Assembly: GCF_051216895.1 (NCBI RefSeq)
Contig: NZ_JBPKAO010000002.1
Span: 62,001 to 126,000, forward strand
Direction of reading: 5' to 3'
DNA: 64,000 nt
DNA from: Aquipuribacter sp051216895
GTDB taxonomy: Bacteria > Actinomycetota > Actinomycetes > Actinomycetales > JBBAYJ01
Positions 53,049-61,286 of the stretch are shown in pieces; the stretch's first letter is position 1; each line of letters begins with the position of its first letter. Position numbers and translations under genes: made by a program. The notes under the pieces are model-generated. The model saw nothing but the letters and a program-made list of their open reading frames with translations, did not search any database and was not told the DNA's origin.

Positions 53049-53130
53049 GGCAGGTTGCCCGAGCGGCCAATGGGAGCGGACTGTAAATCCGTCGGCATAG
53101 CCTTCGAAGGTTCGAATCCTTCACCTGCCA
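53049..53130 (+). tRNA. tRNA-Tyr (GUA)
   Basis: Acceptor stem ggcaggt/acctgcc with discriminator A, anticodon loop ctGTAaa on stem cgga/tccg, a long variable arm as expected for a class II tRNA, and T-loop ggTTCGAATcc. CCA is not encoded. Confidence 0.95.
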
Positions 53131-53134
53131 CACC

Positions 53135-53166
53135 GAGCCCCGGGGCGCGCGAGCGCCCCGGGGCTC
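53135..53166. terminator. Hairpin terminator
   Basis: A perfect 14-base stem with gcga loop, 5 bases after tRNA-Tyr and 11 before the stop of the convergent membrane protein gene. Confidence 0.8.
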
Positions 53167-53176
53167 AGTCGTGCCG

Positions 53177-55030
53177 TCAGCGGTCGACGGGGTCGACAGG
53201 GCCGCCCTCGGCCTTCCACACGCCGTAGCGGTAGGTCGGGTCGATCTCGGTCAGCCGGGTGGGGGCCCCGATCATCAGCGGTCGCGGGTCGAGCGTGCCG
53301 ATGACGAGCTCGCCCGGCTCGACGCGCACCATCTCCTGCGCCGGGTCGACGACCCGCAGGTCACGGTCGCCCAGCCAGTACTGGAACGCGGTGCCGGTCA
53401 GCAGCAGCGGTCGGTCGACCACCAGCATCACCGGCGCCGACGGGTACTCCTCCACGGTCTCGCGCAGCGTGAACAGGTCGCGCAGCCGCTGGTCGCGCTC
53501 GTCGATGGTGCGGTGCTCGGCCACGAACGTCCCGGTGACCGCCAGCAGCGCGACGACCCCGACCACCAGGGCGCTGGGCAGCCGGCGGACCTGGGCCCAG
53601 CGGATGCCGGCCAGCAGGACCAGCGCCGCGACCGTCGCCTGGACGAAGGGGACCCGCAGGTCGTCGGCGCCGTACTCCCAGCGCCACATCTCGATCCCCG
53701 GGACGTTCAGCTGCACCAGGCCACGGACGATGCCGCCCACGGCGAACAGCACGACCGCCACGGCGGTCCCCAGCAGCAGCACCGCCAGCATCGCCTGGCG
53801 CCAGATGGTCCGGTCCAGCCGCCGCGTCACGAGCACCGTGAGGCCCACGACGGCCAGCAGCGCCCAGATCGGGTCGGTGTACCGGCCGTAGACGACCTGG
53901 TCGAGCCGGCCGGCGCCGACCGTGAGACGGGTGGACAGGTAGGACGCGGCGATGACCAGCTGCGCGGCGGTCACCAGCAGCAGCACGGCCCAGGGGCCGG
54001 GGGTCCGTTCCCGCCACTCGCCCAGGGCGCGGCGCGCGGCCCAGATGACGCCGACGACGGTCAGCCCGCCCCAGGCCACCGCGCCGTACCAGGCCTGGCC
54101 GATGGTCAGCGACGTCATGAACCCGATGTGGAGCTGGCCGATCTGGTCGCCCGCCGCGGAGAACCGGTCGACCTCCCCGTACAGGGCCGCCTCCACGAGC
54201 CGGTTGCCGACGACCCCGGCGACCGCGCCGACCGCGGCGACGGCCACCACCAGGGGCCCGGTGCGCGGGCGGACCCGCCACGCCCACCAGGCCAGGACCA
54301 GCACCAGCAGGCCGACGGTCGGCAGGAAGCGGGAGTGCACGAGCGACAGGTAGCCGGTCAGCGCGGCCAGGGCGAACGCCGTCCCGGTCCGGCTCGCGAC
54401 GGGCTCGAGCGGGGCCCCGGAGGCGGGGCTGCGTCCGGTGCCGTCGTCGTACAGCCGCAGCACCAGCAGGAACGCCGTCGCGACGAGCACGCCGAGGAGC
54501 GCCTCCGGCAGCGCGTACCCGGTGTACAGCGCCCGGCCGGGGGCGATGCCGACGACCACCGCGACGGCCAGCGCCGCCCGGGGCGTCGCGCCGAGGCGGC
54601 GGGCCACGGCCGCCCACACCACGACCGCCAGGGTGGCGAGCAGGACGTTGAACGCCACCGTCAGGTGCATGAACCGGACGGGGTCGTCGACCACGCGCCA
54701 CAGCGGTGCCACCAACGCGCCCCAGCCGGCGGAGTAGCCGCCCGCGTGCGGCGGCATGATCAGGTCGGCCCCGCCGCCGCCGCCGAGCAGCCGGGCGGCC
54801 ATCAGGTAGCCGATCTCGTCCTTGGTCTGCACCGGCGCGACGGCGTCCAGGCTCAGCGCGCCGTTGACCGCGGCGGTGGCACCCAGGCCGAGCACCCACT
54901 GCCAGGGACGGGCGGCGCCGGCGGGCCGGCTGCGTCCTGTGCGCCCGCGCGAGGCGGTGGTGGAGGTCGAGCCCGAGCCGGAGGTGGGCGTCGCGGGATG
55001 CTCCCGGGAGGCGTCGATCGTGGTGTCCAT
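53177..55030 (-). CDS. Polytopic membrane protein, GT-C glycosyltransferase-like
   Basis: 617 residues. After a polar Ser/Thr/Arg-rich N-terminus (45 residues) there are about 11 to 13 membrane helices, the first followed by an extended loop with VAPVQTKDEIGYLMAARLL; an acidic pair (DE) in the first extracytoplasmic loop is the typical catalytic site of GT-C glycosyltransferases that use lipid-linked sugars. The C-terminal 100 residues are a soluble extracytoplasmic domain (ERDQRLRDLFTLRET onward). It may work on cell envelope polysaccharide or lipoglycan, but the family is not specific. No strong ribosome site is seen. It is flanked by tRNA genes and convergent to tRNA-Tyr. Confidence 0.72.
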   Translation of the reverse strand: MDTTIDASREHPATPTSGSGSTSTTASRGRTGRSRPAGAARPWQWVLGLGATAAVNGALSLDAVAPVQTKDEIGYLMAARLLGGGGGADLIMPPHAGGYSAGWGALVAPLWRVVDDPVRFMHLTVAFNVLLATLAVVVWAAVARRLGATPRAALAVAVVVGIAPGRALYTGYALPEALLGVLVATAFLLVLRLYDDGTGRSPASGAPLEPVASRTGTAFALAALTGYLSLVHSRFLPTVGLLVLVLAWWAWRVRPRTGPLVVAVAAVGAVAGVVGNRLVEAALYGEVDRFSAAGDQIGQLHIGFMTSLTIGQAWYGAVAWGGLTVVGVIWAARRALGEWRERTPGPWAVLLLVTAAQLVIAASYLSTRLTVGAGRLDQVVYGRYTDPIWALLAVVGLTVLVTRRLDRTIWRQAMLAVLLLGTAVAVVLFAVGGIVRGLVQLNVPGIEMWRWEYGADDLRVPFVQATVAALVLLAGIRWAQVRRLPSALVVGVVALLAVTGTFVAEHRTIDERDQRLRDLFTLRETVEEYPSAPVMLVVDRPLLLTGTAFQYWLGDRDLRVVDPAQEMVRVEPGELVIGTLDPRPLMIGAPTRLTEIDPTYRYGVWKAEGGPVDPVDR

Positions 55031-55160
55031 CGTCTCGGATTGTCCCTCACCCAGAGCGATGTCTGGTGACGCGGCGGTGTCGGCGCGGTCACGGATCGGC
55101 CACGGACCCGGTGGCGCCGCGGTGCCTCCGCGGTGTGCGCGAGCACGCCGTGGGGTCCTG

Positions 55161-55166
55161 TACCCT
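55161..55166 (+). promoter_or_regulatory. -10 box of tRNA-Thr
   Basis: TACCCT, 10 bases before tRNA-Thr; probably starts the tRNA-Thr/tRNA-Met/rpmG unit. Confidence 0.45.
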
Positions 55167-55176
55167 TTTCGTCGTT

Positions 55177-55248
55177 GCCCCGATAGCTCAGTGGTAGAGC
55201 ATCTCCATGGTAAGGAGAAGGTCTAGGGTTCAAATCCCTATCGGGGCT
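55177..55248 (+). tRNA. tRNA-Thr (GGU)
   Basis: Acceptor gccccga/tcggggc, anticodon loop atGGTaa on stem tctcc/ggaga, D-arm agctcagtggtagagc, T-loop gTTCAAATc. Discriminator T. First of the Thr-Met-rpmG run. Confidence 0.95.
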
Positions 55249-55281
55249 CTGACGGGTGTCTGGGTGCAGACGCCCGACCAA

Positions 55282-55355
<74 letters not shown>

Positions 55356-55406
55356 CCGACCGTCCCCAGGCACGACCGCCGAGAAGATCGTTGAAAGGTT
55401 CCCGAG

Positions 55407-55577
55407 ATGGCCTCCAAGAGCGCTGACGTGCGTCCCAAGATCACCATGGCGTGCACCGAGTGCAAGGAGCGGAACTACATCACGAAGAAGAACCGGCGGA
55501 ACGACCCCGACCGGCTCGACCTCGCGAAGTTCTGCCCCCGCTGCAGCAAGCACACCCCTCACCGCGAGACCCGCTGA
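55407..55577 (+). CDS. rpmG: 50S ribosomal protein L33, zinc-binding form
   Basis: 56 residues: starts MASKSADVRPKITMACTECK, ends KFCPRCSKHTPHRETR. Two CxxC pairs bind zinc (C+ form, normal in zinc-replete conditions). It is a component of the large ribosomal subunit. It lies 51 bases after tRNA-Met and 23 before hadA, the usual mycobacterial and actinomycete order. The upstream run gaaaggttcccgag includes a weak ribosome site. Confidence 0.97.
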   Translation: MASKSADVRPKITMACTECKERNYITKKNRRNDPDRLDLAKFCPRCSKHTPHRETR

Positions 55578-55600
55578 GCGAGGTCGCGGCCGCACGTCCC

Positions 55601-56038
55601 GTGACCGACGACGCCGCGCTGGCCGGCCGCCGCTACTCCGCCCCGGCCACCTACGTGGTCGGGCGTGAGGTGGTCCGGCAGTTCGCGGAGGCGCTCGGTG
55701 CGGACCACCCCCTGCACCACGACGAGGTGGCCGCACGCGAGGCGGGGTTCGTCGACGTCGTGGCCCCGACCACCTTCGCGGTCGTCGTCGCGCAGCCCGC
55801 GACCGACGCCATGATGGCCGACCCCACGGTGGACCTGGAGTACTCCCGGATCGTGCACGGGGAGCAGACGTTCGTGCACCACGCCCCGATCGTGGCCGGT
55901 GACGAGCTGACCGCGACGATGACCGTGGCCGGCGTCCGACCGGCCGCGGGTGCCTCCATGCTGACGCTGGTGACCGAGGTCGCCACCGTCGCCGGGGAGC
56001 CGCGCAGCACCGTCACGGCCCTGCTGGTGCACCGGTGA
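55601..56038 (+). CDS. hadA: HadA-like (3R)-hydroxyacyl-ACP dehydratase subunit
   Basis: 145 residues, GTG start 23 bases after rpmG. A single hot-dog fold of the MaoC N-terminal type: YVVGREVVRQFAEALGADHP at the start and YSRIVHGEQTFVHHAPIVAG in the middle. In mycobacteria HadA is the non-catalytic, chain-binding partner in the fatty acid synthase II dehydratase. The stop overlaps the hadB start (GTGA), so they are made in equal amounts. No hadC follows. Confidence 0.9.
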   Translation: MTDDAALAGRRYSAPATYVVGREVVRQFAEALGADHPLHHDEVAAREAGFVDVVAPTTFAVVVAQPATDAMMADPTVDLEYSRIVHGEQTFVHHAPIVAGDELTATMTVAGVRPAAGASMLTLVTEVATVAGEPRSTVTALLVHR

Positions 56039-56463
56039 GCGCGCGCCGCGGCTTCGACGGCGTCGCCGTCGGGGACACGCTGCCCGCGACCAGCTGCCGC
56101 TTCGACCGTGACGGGCTGGTGCGCTACACCGCCGCCAGCCGCGACTTCAACGCCATCCACTACAGCGACCGGGTCGCCACCGAGGTGGGCCTCCCTGGGG
56201 TCATCGTCCACGGGATGCTGACCATGGGCGCCGCCTCCCGGTTGCTCACCGAGTGGGCCGGCGACCCGACGGCCGTGGTCGGGTACTCCACCCGGTTCAC
56301 CCGCCCCGTCGTGGTCCCCGACCCCGGCAGCGTCACGGTGGAGGTGAGCGGCACCGTCCGCTCGACCGACCCCGGGACCCGCCGCGTCGTGGTGGACCTG
56401 ACCGTCACCTGCAACGGGGCGACGGTGCTCACGAAGACCCGCGCCACCCTCGCCCTGGCCTGA
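56035..56463 (+). CDS. hadB: HadB-like (3R)-hydroxyacyl-ACP dehydratase subunit
   Basis: 142 residues. The catalytic hot-dog signature of MaoC hydratases is present: YTAASRDFNAIHYSDRVA with the Asp/His pair, and GLPGVIVHGMLTMG. It would dehydrate 3-hydroxyacyl-ACP with HadA in fatty acid or mycolic-type chain elongation. The GTG overlaps hadA's stop (GTGA). Convergent with the LacI gene 46 bases on. In close relatives murB usually follows; here a lacI/MFS pair intervenes. Confidence 0.92.
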   Translation: MSARRGFDGVAVGDTLPATSCRFDRDGLVRYTAASRDFNAIHYSDRVATEVGLPGVIVHGMLTMGAASRLLTEWAGDPTAVVGYSTRFTRPVVVPDPGSVTVEVSGTVRSTDPGTRRVVVDLTVTCNGATVLTKTRATLALA

Positions 56464-56509
56464 CGGGCCCGGCCGCGCCGTACGGCGGCGTCGGGCGGCC
56501 GTGCCCCGC

Positions 56510-57595
56510 TCAGCGGGCAGCAGGCCCGGTCGTCGTGCCCAGGCGGAGCCTGACCTGCAGCGTCGTGTCGGTCCGACCTCCGCCGGCGAGGCGGGCCAGG
56601 ACGGCCTCGGCGGTGCGCCGGGCCTTGTCCACCACGGGCTGCACCAGCGTGGTGAGCTCGTGCGGGGCGAGCCACGGGATCGACACCCCGTCGAAGCCGA
56701 CCACGCTGACGTCCTCCGGCACCCGCAGGCCCAGCTCGGAGCAGGCCTGGACCACCCCCGCGGCCAGCACGTCCGACTGCGCCACGACGGCGGTGGGGCG
56801 GGCGTCGGCCGGGCCCTGCAGCAGGTGCAGCGCGGCCGTGCGTCCCTGCTCGACGGCGTTGGCCGACGTCTCCCACACCGCGACGGGTGTCAGCACGTCG
56901 TGCACGCCGTCCAGGCGGTTGACGTTGTCCGCGAAGCCGCCGCCCGACCGGCGACCGGCCGCCAGCGGACCCTCGTGCCCGTCCAGGCGCCAGGGCATCG
57001 TCACCACGGCGACGTCGCGGTGCCCGAGCCCCACCAGGTGACGGACCGCGGCGGCCGTCCCCGCTCGGTCGTCGATGCGCACCATCGACGCCCCGGGCAC
57101 GTCCGGGCCCTCCACGGCGACCACCGGCACGCCGCGCCCCGTGGCCACCGCCAGCGCGGGGTCGTCGGCGAGGCCTCCGGTGGCGAACACGAGGGCGTCC
57201 ATCGCCGCGGCCCGGTACTGCTCGGCGGGGGGCGCGCTGACGTCGTGGGTCATCGGCAGCAGCAGGATGGCCAGCCCCTCGCCGGCCAGGACGTCCACCA
57301 GGCCGTCGAGCATCGTCACGACGTACGGGTCCCGGAAGGCGTCGCGGAGCCGTTCGCCGACCACGACCCCGACGACCCCCGAGCGCCCCCGCCGCAGCGA
57401 GGCGGCGGTGGGGTCGGGGCCCGCGTAGCCGAGCTCCCGGGCGGCGGACATCACCCGCTCACGGGTGGCACCGGCGACGGGACCCGCGCCGGAGAACGCC
57501 AACGACGCCGTCGACCGCGAGACCCCGGCCGCGGCGGCGACGTCGCTGAGGGTGGCCCGGCCGCCGGGACGGCGGTCGTTCGGCTGCGCGGGCAT
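56510..57595 (-). CDS. LacI family transcriptional regulator
   Basis: 361 residues. The DNA-binding head is TLSDVAAAAGVSRSTASLAF then SGAGPVAGATRERVMSAARE (about 15-60), with the hinge helix ending AASLRRGRSGVVGVVVG. The periplasmic-binding-protein-like sensor domain (VAQSDVLAAGVVQ; SVVGFDGVSIPW) follows. ATG 57595 has GAGGAG upstream. A 14-base palindrome with LacI character lies between it and the divergent MFS gene, so it probably represses that gene and itself. The inducer is unknown. Confidence 0.92.
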   Translation of the reverse strand: MPAQPNDRRPGGRATLSDVAAAAGVSRSTASLAFSGAGPVAGATRERVMSAARELGYAGPDPTAASLRRGRSGVVGVVVGERLRDAFRDPYVVTMLDGLVDVLAGEGLAILLLPMTHDVSAPPAEQYRAAAMDALVFATGGLADDPALAVATGRGVPVVAVEGPDVPGASMVRIDDRAGTAAAVRHLVGLGHRDVAVVTMPWRLDGHEGPLAAGRRSGGGFADNVNRLDGVHDVLTPVAVWETSANAVEQGRTAALHLLQGPADARPTAVVAQSDVLAAGVVQACSELGLRVPEDVSVVGFDGVSIPWLAPHELTTLVQPVVDKARRTAEAVLARLAGGGRTDTTLQVRLRLGTTTGPAAR

Positions 57596-57658
57596 GGGCT
57601 CCTCGGGGTGGACGGGTTGGCTCCTCGACCAGTGTGACGTAGCATCGCCGGGTCGCGA

Positions 57659-57672
57659 TCGAATCGATTCGA
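57659..57672. promoter_or_regulatory. LacI-type operator palindrome
   Basis: TCGAATCGATTCGA, a perfect 14-base palindrome with a central CG and flanking A/T pairs, the shape of LacI-family operators. It lies 63 bases from the lacI start and 55 from the MFS start. Confidence 0.7.
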
Positions 57673-57727
57673 CCTTGGCGGTCCGGCCCACCGACCGCCA
57701 ACCGACGTCGAGCACGAGGAACCTGCC

Positions 57728-59095
57728 GTGAGCGCCACCACCTCCCTGTCCGAGCGGACCGCTGTCACCGCGGCCCGCAACTCGGTGTACGCCGTCTTCG
57801 CCGTCAACGGCCTGCTGCTGTCGTCCCTGCTGGCGCGGTTGCCCGCCGTGCGGGACGACCTGGGGCTCAGCCCCGAGCAGCTGGGCATCACGCTGCTCGC
57901 GGCGTCGGTCGGCTCGGTGCTCGCGCTGCCGACGGCGGGGTCGTTGGTCCAGCGCCTGGGCGTGCGCCCGGTGATCGTGGTCGCGGCCGTCCTGGGCGCG
58001 CTGGGCGTCGCCGCCGCGGGGTTCGCCCCCGACCGGCTGGTGCTGGCGCTGTCGCTGTTCGCCTGGGGCTTCGCCAACGGTGCCTGGGACGTCGCGATGA
58101 ACGTGGAGGCCGCCGACGTCGAGCGCCGGCTGGGCATCACGATCATGCCGCGCTTCCACGGCCTGTGGAGCGTGGGGACGGTCCTCGGGGCCACCGGCGC
58201 CGTGCTCGCGACGTACCTGTCCATCGGGCGAGGGCCCCACCTGCTGGTGGTGTCCGGCGTCGTCCTCGTCGGCGCGGCCCTGGCGGTGCGCAACTTCCTG
58301 CCCGCCGAGCTGGGCGCGCGAGGTGCGACCGCGGAGCACGCCGCCCGCACCGCGACCGCGGGCGACGACGGCGGCCCGGTCCGGGCCTACTCGCTGCGCG
58401 ACGCCTGGACCGACCCGCGCACGCTGCTCATCGGGGTCACCATGCTCGGCTTCGCGCTGGCCGAGGGGATCGCCGGGGACTGGCTGGCGATCGCGGTGAT
58501 CGACTCCCGGGGGGCGCAGGAGTGGGTCGGCACGTCGATGTACTGGGTGTTCCTGGCCTCGGTCATGGTCGGCCGGTTCGCCGGCCCGGTGCTGCTGGAC
58601 CGCTACGGCCGCTACCGGCCGCTGCTGGTCATGGCCGCCATGGTCGCCCTCGGCGTGCTCTGCGTCGTGTTCGTCCCCGGCGTGCTCGGCGCGGCCGTCG
58701 GCGCCGTGCTCTGGGGCGTCGGGGTCAGCCTGGGCTTCCCCGTCGGCATGACCGCCGCCGCCGACGACCCGGTCCGGGCCGCGATGCGCGTGTCGGTCGT
58801 CGCGTCGGTCGCCTACACGGCGTTCCTGGCCGGGCCGCCCCTGGTCGGCCTGCTGGGCGAGGCGTTCGGCACCGACCTGGCCCTGCTCACCGCCTGCGGC
58901 GCGGCGTTGCTGGCGTTCTGCACCGCGGCGTCCATGCGTCCCCCGACCGACGGGACCGACGCGACCGACGGGACCGACGCGACCGACGGGACCGACGGGA
59001 CCGAGCGGGACGTGCGGGACGGACCGGCGGCGGGCGGGAGCGGGCGCGACGGCTGCGACCAGGACGGCGAGCGGTCGCCTAGCCTGACCCGGTGA
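57728..59095 (+). CDS. MFS transporter regulated by the adjacent LacI protein
   Basis: 455 residues, about 12 helices (NSVYAVFAVNGLLLSSLLAR at the start; VQRLGVRPVIVVAAVLG after helix 2; WDVAMNVEAADVERRLG in the middle). It resembles the FucP-like/YfkF-like MFS class seen next to LacI genes. The last 50 residues are a hydrophilic low-complexity tail with TDGTDATDGTDATDG encoded by an 18-base tandem repeat. GTG start with GAGGA upstream. Its stop overlaps murB (GTGA), and the murB promoter box lies within its 3' end. Confidence 0.88.
   Translation: MSATTSLSERTAVTAARNSVYAVFAVNGLLLSSLLARLPAVRDDLGLSPEQLGITLLAASVGSVLALPTAGSLVQRLGVRPVIVVAAVLGALGVAAAGFAPDRLVLALSLFAWGFANGAWDVAMNVEAADVERRLGITIMPRFHGLWSVGTVLGATGAVLATYLSIGRGPHLLVVSGVVLVGAALAVRNFLPAELGARGATAEHAARTATAGDDGGPVRAYSLRDAWTDPRTLLIGVTMLGFALAEGIAGDWLAIAVIDSRGAQEWVGTSMYWVFLASVMVGRFAGPVLLDRYGRYRPLLVMAAMVALGVLCVVFVPGVLGAAVGAVLWGVGVSLGFPVGMTAAADDPVRAAMRVSVVASVAYTAFLAGPPLVGLLGEAFGTDLALLTACGAALLAFCTAASMRPPTDGTDATDGTDATDGTDGTERDVRDGPAAGGSGRDGCDQDGERSPSLTR
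58945..59002 (+). repeat. 18-base tandem repeat within the MFS gene
   Basis: Unit gaccgacgggaccgacgc, two exact copies from 58945 and a partly degenerate third, encoding (TDGTDA)n in the hydrophilic tail. Confidence 0.85.
59080..59085 (+). promoter_or_regulatory. -10 box of leaderless murB
   Basis: TAGCCT within the end of the MFS gene, exactly 6 bases before GTG 59092. Confidence 0.45.
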
Positions 59096-60150
59096 GCTCC
59101 CTCGCCGACCTGACCACGCTGCGGGTCGGCGGACCCGCCGCCCGGCTGGTCGTGGCCCACGACAGCGACGAGCTGCTCGCCGCCGTCCAGGACGTCGACG
59201 CGCGCGGCGAGCGGCTGCTGCTGGTGGCGGGCGGGTCCAACCTCGTGGTGTCCGACGACGGCTTCGACGGCACCGTGGTGCAGGTCGCGGTCCCGCCCGG
59301 CGGGGGGGTGGCCGTCGGGGGCGCGGACGCCTGCGGGGGCGCCGACCTCGTGGTGCAGGCCGGCGCCGACTGGGACCAGCTCGTCGCGCTGGCGGTCGCC
59401 CACGGCTGGGCGGGCCTGGAGGCGCTGTCCGGCATCCCGGGCAGCGTCGGCGCCACCCCGGTGCAGAACGTCGGGGCCTACGGGGCCGAGGTCGCGGACA
59501 CCGTGGCCACCGTGCAGGTGTGGGACCGGGTCGAGCAGCGGGTGCGCACCCTGGCCAACCGGGACTGCGCCTTCGGCTACCGCGACTCGGTGCTCAAGCG
59601 CGCCGCCTCGACCGGGCCCGACGGGATGGACCGCTACGTCGTGCTCCGGGTGTCGTTCCAGCTGCTGCTGGCCGACCTGTCCGCCCCGGTCCGCTACGCC
59701 GAGCTGGCGGGGCGGGTCGGCGTCGCGGTGGGGGAGCGCGCCCCGCTGGCCGAGGTCCGCGACGCGGTGCTGGCGCTGCGCAAGGGCAAGGGCATGGTCC
59801 TGGACCCCGACGACCACGACACCTGGAGCGCGGGCTCCTTCTTCACCAACCCCGTCATGCCGGTCGCCGACCTGCCGGCCGCGCTGGTGGACGCGCCCGG
59901 CTGGCCCACCGGGGACGGGATGGTCAAGCTGCCCGCGGCCTGGTTGATCGAGCACGCCGGCATCGGCAAGGGCTTCGGCCTGCCGGGACCCGCGGCGGTC
60001 TCGACCAAGCACACCCTGGCCCTGACCAACCGGGGCGGGGCCAGCGCGGCGGACGTGGTCGGGCTGGCCCGTCAGGTGCGTGACGCCGTGCGGACCCGGT
60101 TCGGCGTCACCCTGGTGCCGGAGCCGCGGTTCGTGGGTCTGACGCTCTGA
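59092..60150 (+). CDS. murB: UDP-N-acetylmuramate dehydrogenase
   Basis: 352 residues. MurB reduces UDP-GlcNAc-enolpyruvate to UDP-MurNAc with FAD and NADPH in peptidoglycan synthesis. FAD motifs VAGGSNLVVSDDGFDG and GIPGSVGATPVQNVGAYG, then FGYRDSVLK and the catalytic Ser in WSAGSFFTNP are all present. GTG start overlaps the MFS stop (GTGA), and a TAGCCT box 6 bases upstream gives it its own leaderless promoter. Its 3' end overlaps the convergent adenosine deaminase gene by 44 bases. Confidence 0.96.
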   Translation: MSSLADLTTLRVGGPAARLVVAHDSDELLAAVQDVDARGERLLLVAGGSNLVVSDDGFDGTVVQVAVPPGGGVAVGGADACGGADLVVQAGADWDQLVALAVAHGWAGLEALSGIPGSVGATPVQNVGAYGAEVADTVATVQVWDRVEQRVRTLANRDCAFGYRDSVLKRAASTGPDGMDRYVVLRVSFQLLLADLSAPVRYAELAGRVGVAVGERAPLAEVRDAVLALRKGKGMVLDPDDHDTWSAGSFFTNPVMPVADLPAALVDAPGWPTGDGMVKLPAAWLIEHAGIGKGFGLPGPAAVSTKHTLALTNRGGASAADVVGLARQVRDAVRTRFGVTLVPEPRFVGLTL

Positions 60151-61252
60151 CCTGCTCGCCGCCCGGACGTCCGCCCGGCTCCTGCGGCGGCGGGGCGGCG
60201 AGCCACCGGTCCACCTCACCGAGCCAGCGGCGGACGTCGTCGGTCGGGGCGCACGACAGCCGCAGGCTGTGCCGGGCCAGCTCGGCCAGGGCCTCGTCGG
60301 TCAGGCCCGCGACGTCCCGGGCGACCTCGTACTGGGCGGTGAGCCGCGAGCCGAACAGCAGGGGGTCGTCGGCGCCCAGCGCGACGGCGGCGCCGGCGGC
60401 CAGCAGCGCCCCGAGCGGGACGTGGGCCGCGGTCGGGTAGACCCCCAGCCCGACGTTGCTCGCGGGGCACACCTCCAGGCCCACCCCGGCGGCGACCACG
60501 CGGTCCAGGGTCCGCGGGTCCTCGACGCTGCGGACGCCGTGGCCGAGACGGTCCGGGTGCAGCGTGTCCAGCACGTGGTCGACGTGCTCGGCGCCCAGCA
60601 GCTCGCCGCCGTGCGGCACGCACGCGAGCCCGGCCCGTCGCGCGATGGCGAACGCGGGGGCGAACGCGGCCGTGTCGCCACGCCGCTCGTCGTTGCTCAG
60701 ACCGAACCCCACGACCTGGCCGGGACCGTCCCCGACGTGCCGGGCCGCCAGGCGGGCCAGCGTGCGCGCGTCCAGCGGGTGCCGGACCCGGCTGGCGGCC
60801 ACCACCACCGCGACCTGGCAGCCGGTGGCGGCGCCGGCCTCCCGGGCGGCGTCCAGCACGATCTCCAGGGCCGGCGTCAGCCCCCCGACCAGCGGCGCGT
60901 AGGACGTCGGGTCGATCTGCAGCTCGAGCCGGCGGGACCCCTCGGCCGCGTCGTCGGCGGCCGCCTCGTGGACGAGGCGGCGCATGTCGGACTCGTCGCG
61001 CACGCAGGCCCGCGCCGCCTCGTACAGCCGCTGGAACCGGAACCAGCCCCGCTCGTCCGCGGGCACCCGGAGCAGGTGGTGCTCGCGCAGCAGCTCCGGC
61101 AGCGGCAGGTCGTGCCGCTGCGCCAGCTCCGACAGGGTCTGCGGTCGCATCGACCCGGTGAAGTGCAGGTGCAGGTGCGCCTTGGGCAGCGCCCGCAGGT
61201 CGCGCCGCCCCCGGGGGGTGGTGCCCCGGTCGGGGGTCGCGGTGTCCGGCAC
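60107..61252 (-). CDS. Adenosine deaminase family protein
   Basis: 381 residues. A zinc amidohydrolase TIM barrel converting (2'-deoxy)adenosine, or a related purine/adenine-like substrate, to the deaminated form. Metal and catalytic motifs: KAHLHLHFTGSM (HxH), PHGGELLG (His and Glu), RLGHGVRS and ALGADDPLLFG (Asp). The HFTGSM in place of the usual EG(S/A)L marks an actinomycete subgroup, and GADDP replaces NTDDP. GTG start is 6 bases from CAGGAT, a weak -10. It overlaps the murB 3' end. Residues 340 on form a hydrophilic tail. Confidence 0.88.
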   Translation of the reverse strand: MPDTATPDRGTTPRGRRDLRALPKAHLHLHFTGSMRPQTLSELAQRHDLPLPELLREHHLLRVPADERGWFRFQRLYEAARACVRDESDMRRLVHEAAADDAAEGSRRLELQIDPTSYAPLVGGLTPALEIVLDAAREAGAATGCQVAVVVAASRVRHPLDARTLARLAARHVGDGPGQVVGFGLSNDERRGDTAAFAPAFAIARRAGLACVPHGGELLGAEHVDHVLDTLHPDRLGHGVRSVEDPRTLDRVVAAGVGLEVCPASNVGLGVYPTAAHVPLGALLAAGAAVALGADDPLLFGSRLTAQYEVARDVAGLTDEALAELARHSLRLSCAPTDDVRRWLGEVDRWLAAPPPQEPGGRPGGEQVRASDPRTAAPAPG

Positions 61253-61286
61253 CGGGCGATCCTGCCAGCCGGGCGCAGGGGAGCGG

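Noticed and set aside
57596..58339. In-frame extension of lacI upstream over the MFS gene
   Set aside because: The DNA-binding head begins at ATG 57595 with GAGGAG upstream. The extension is the antisense of the MFS gene.
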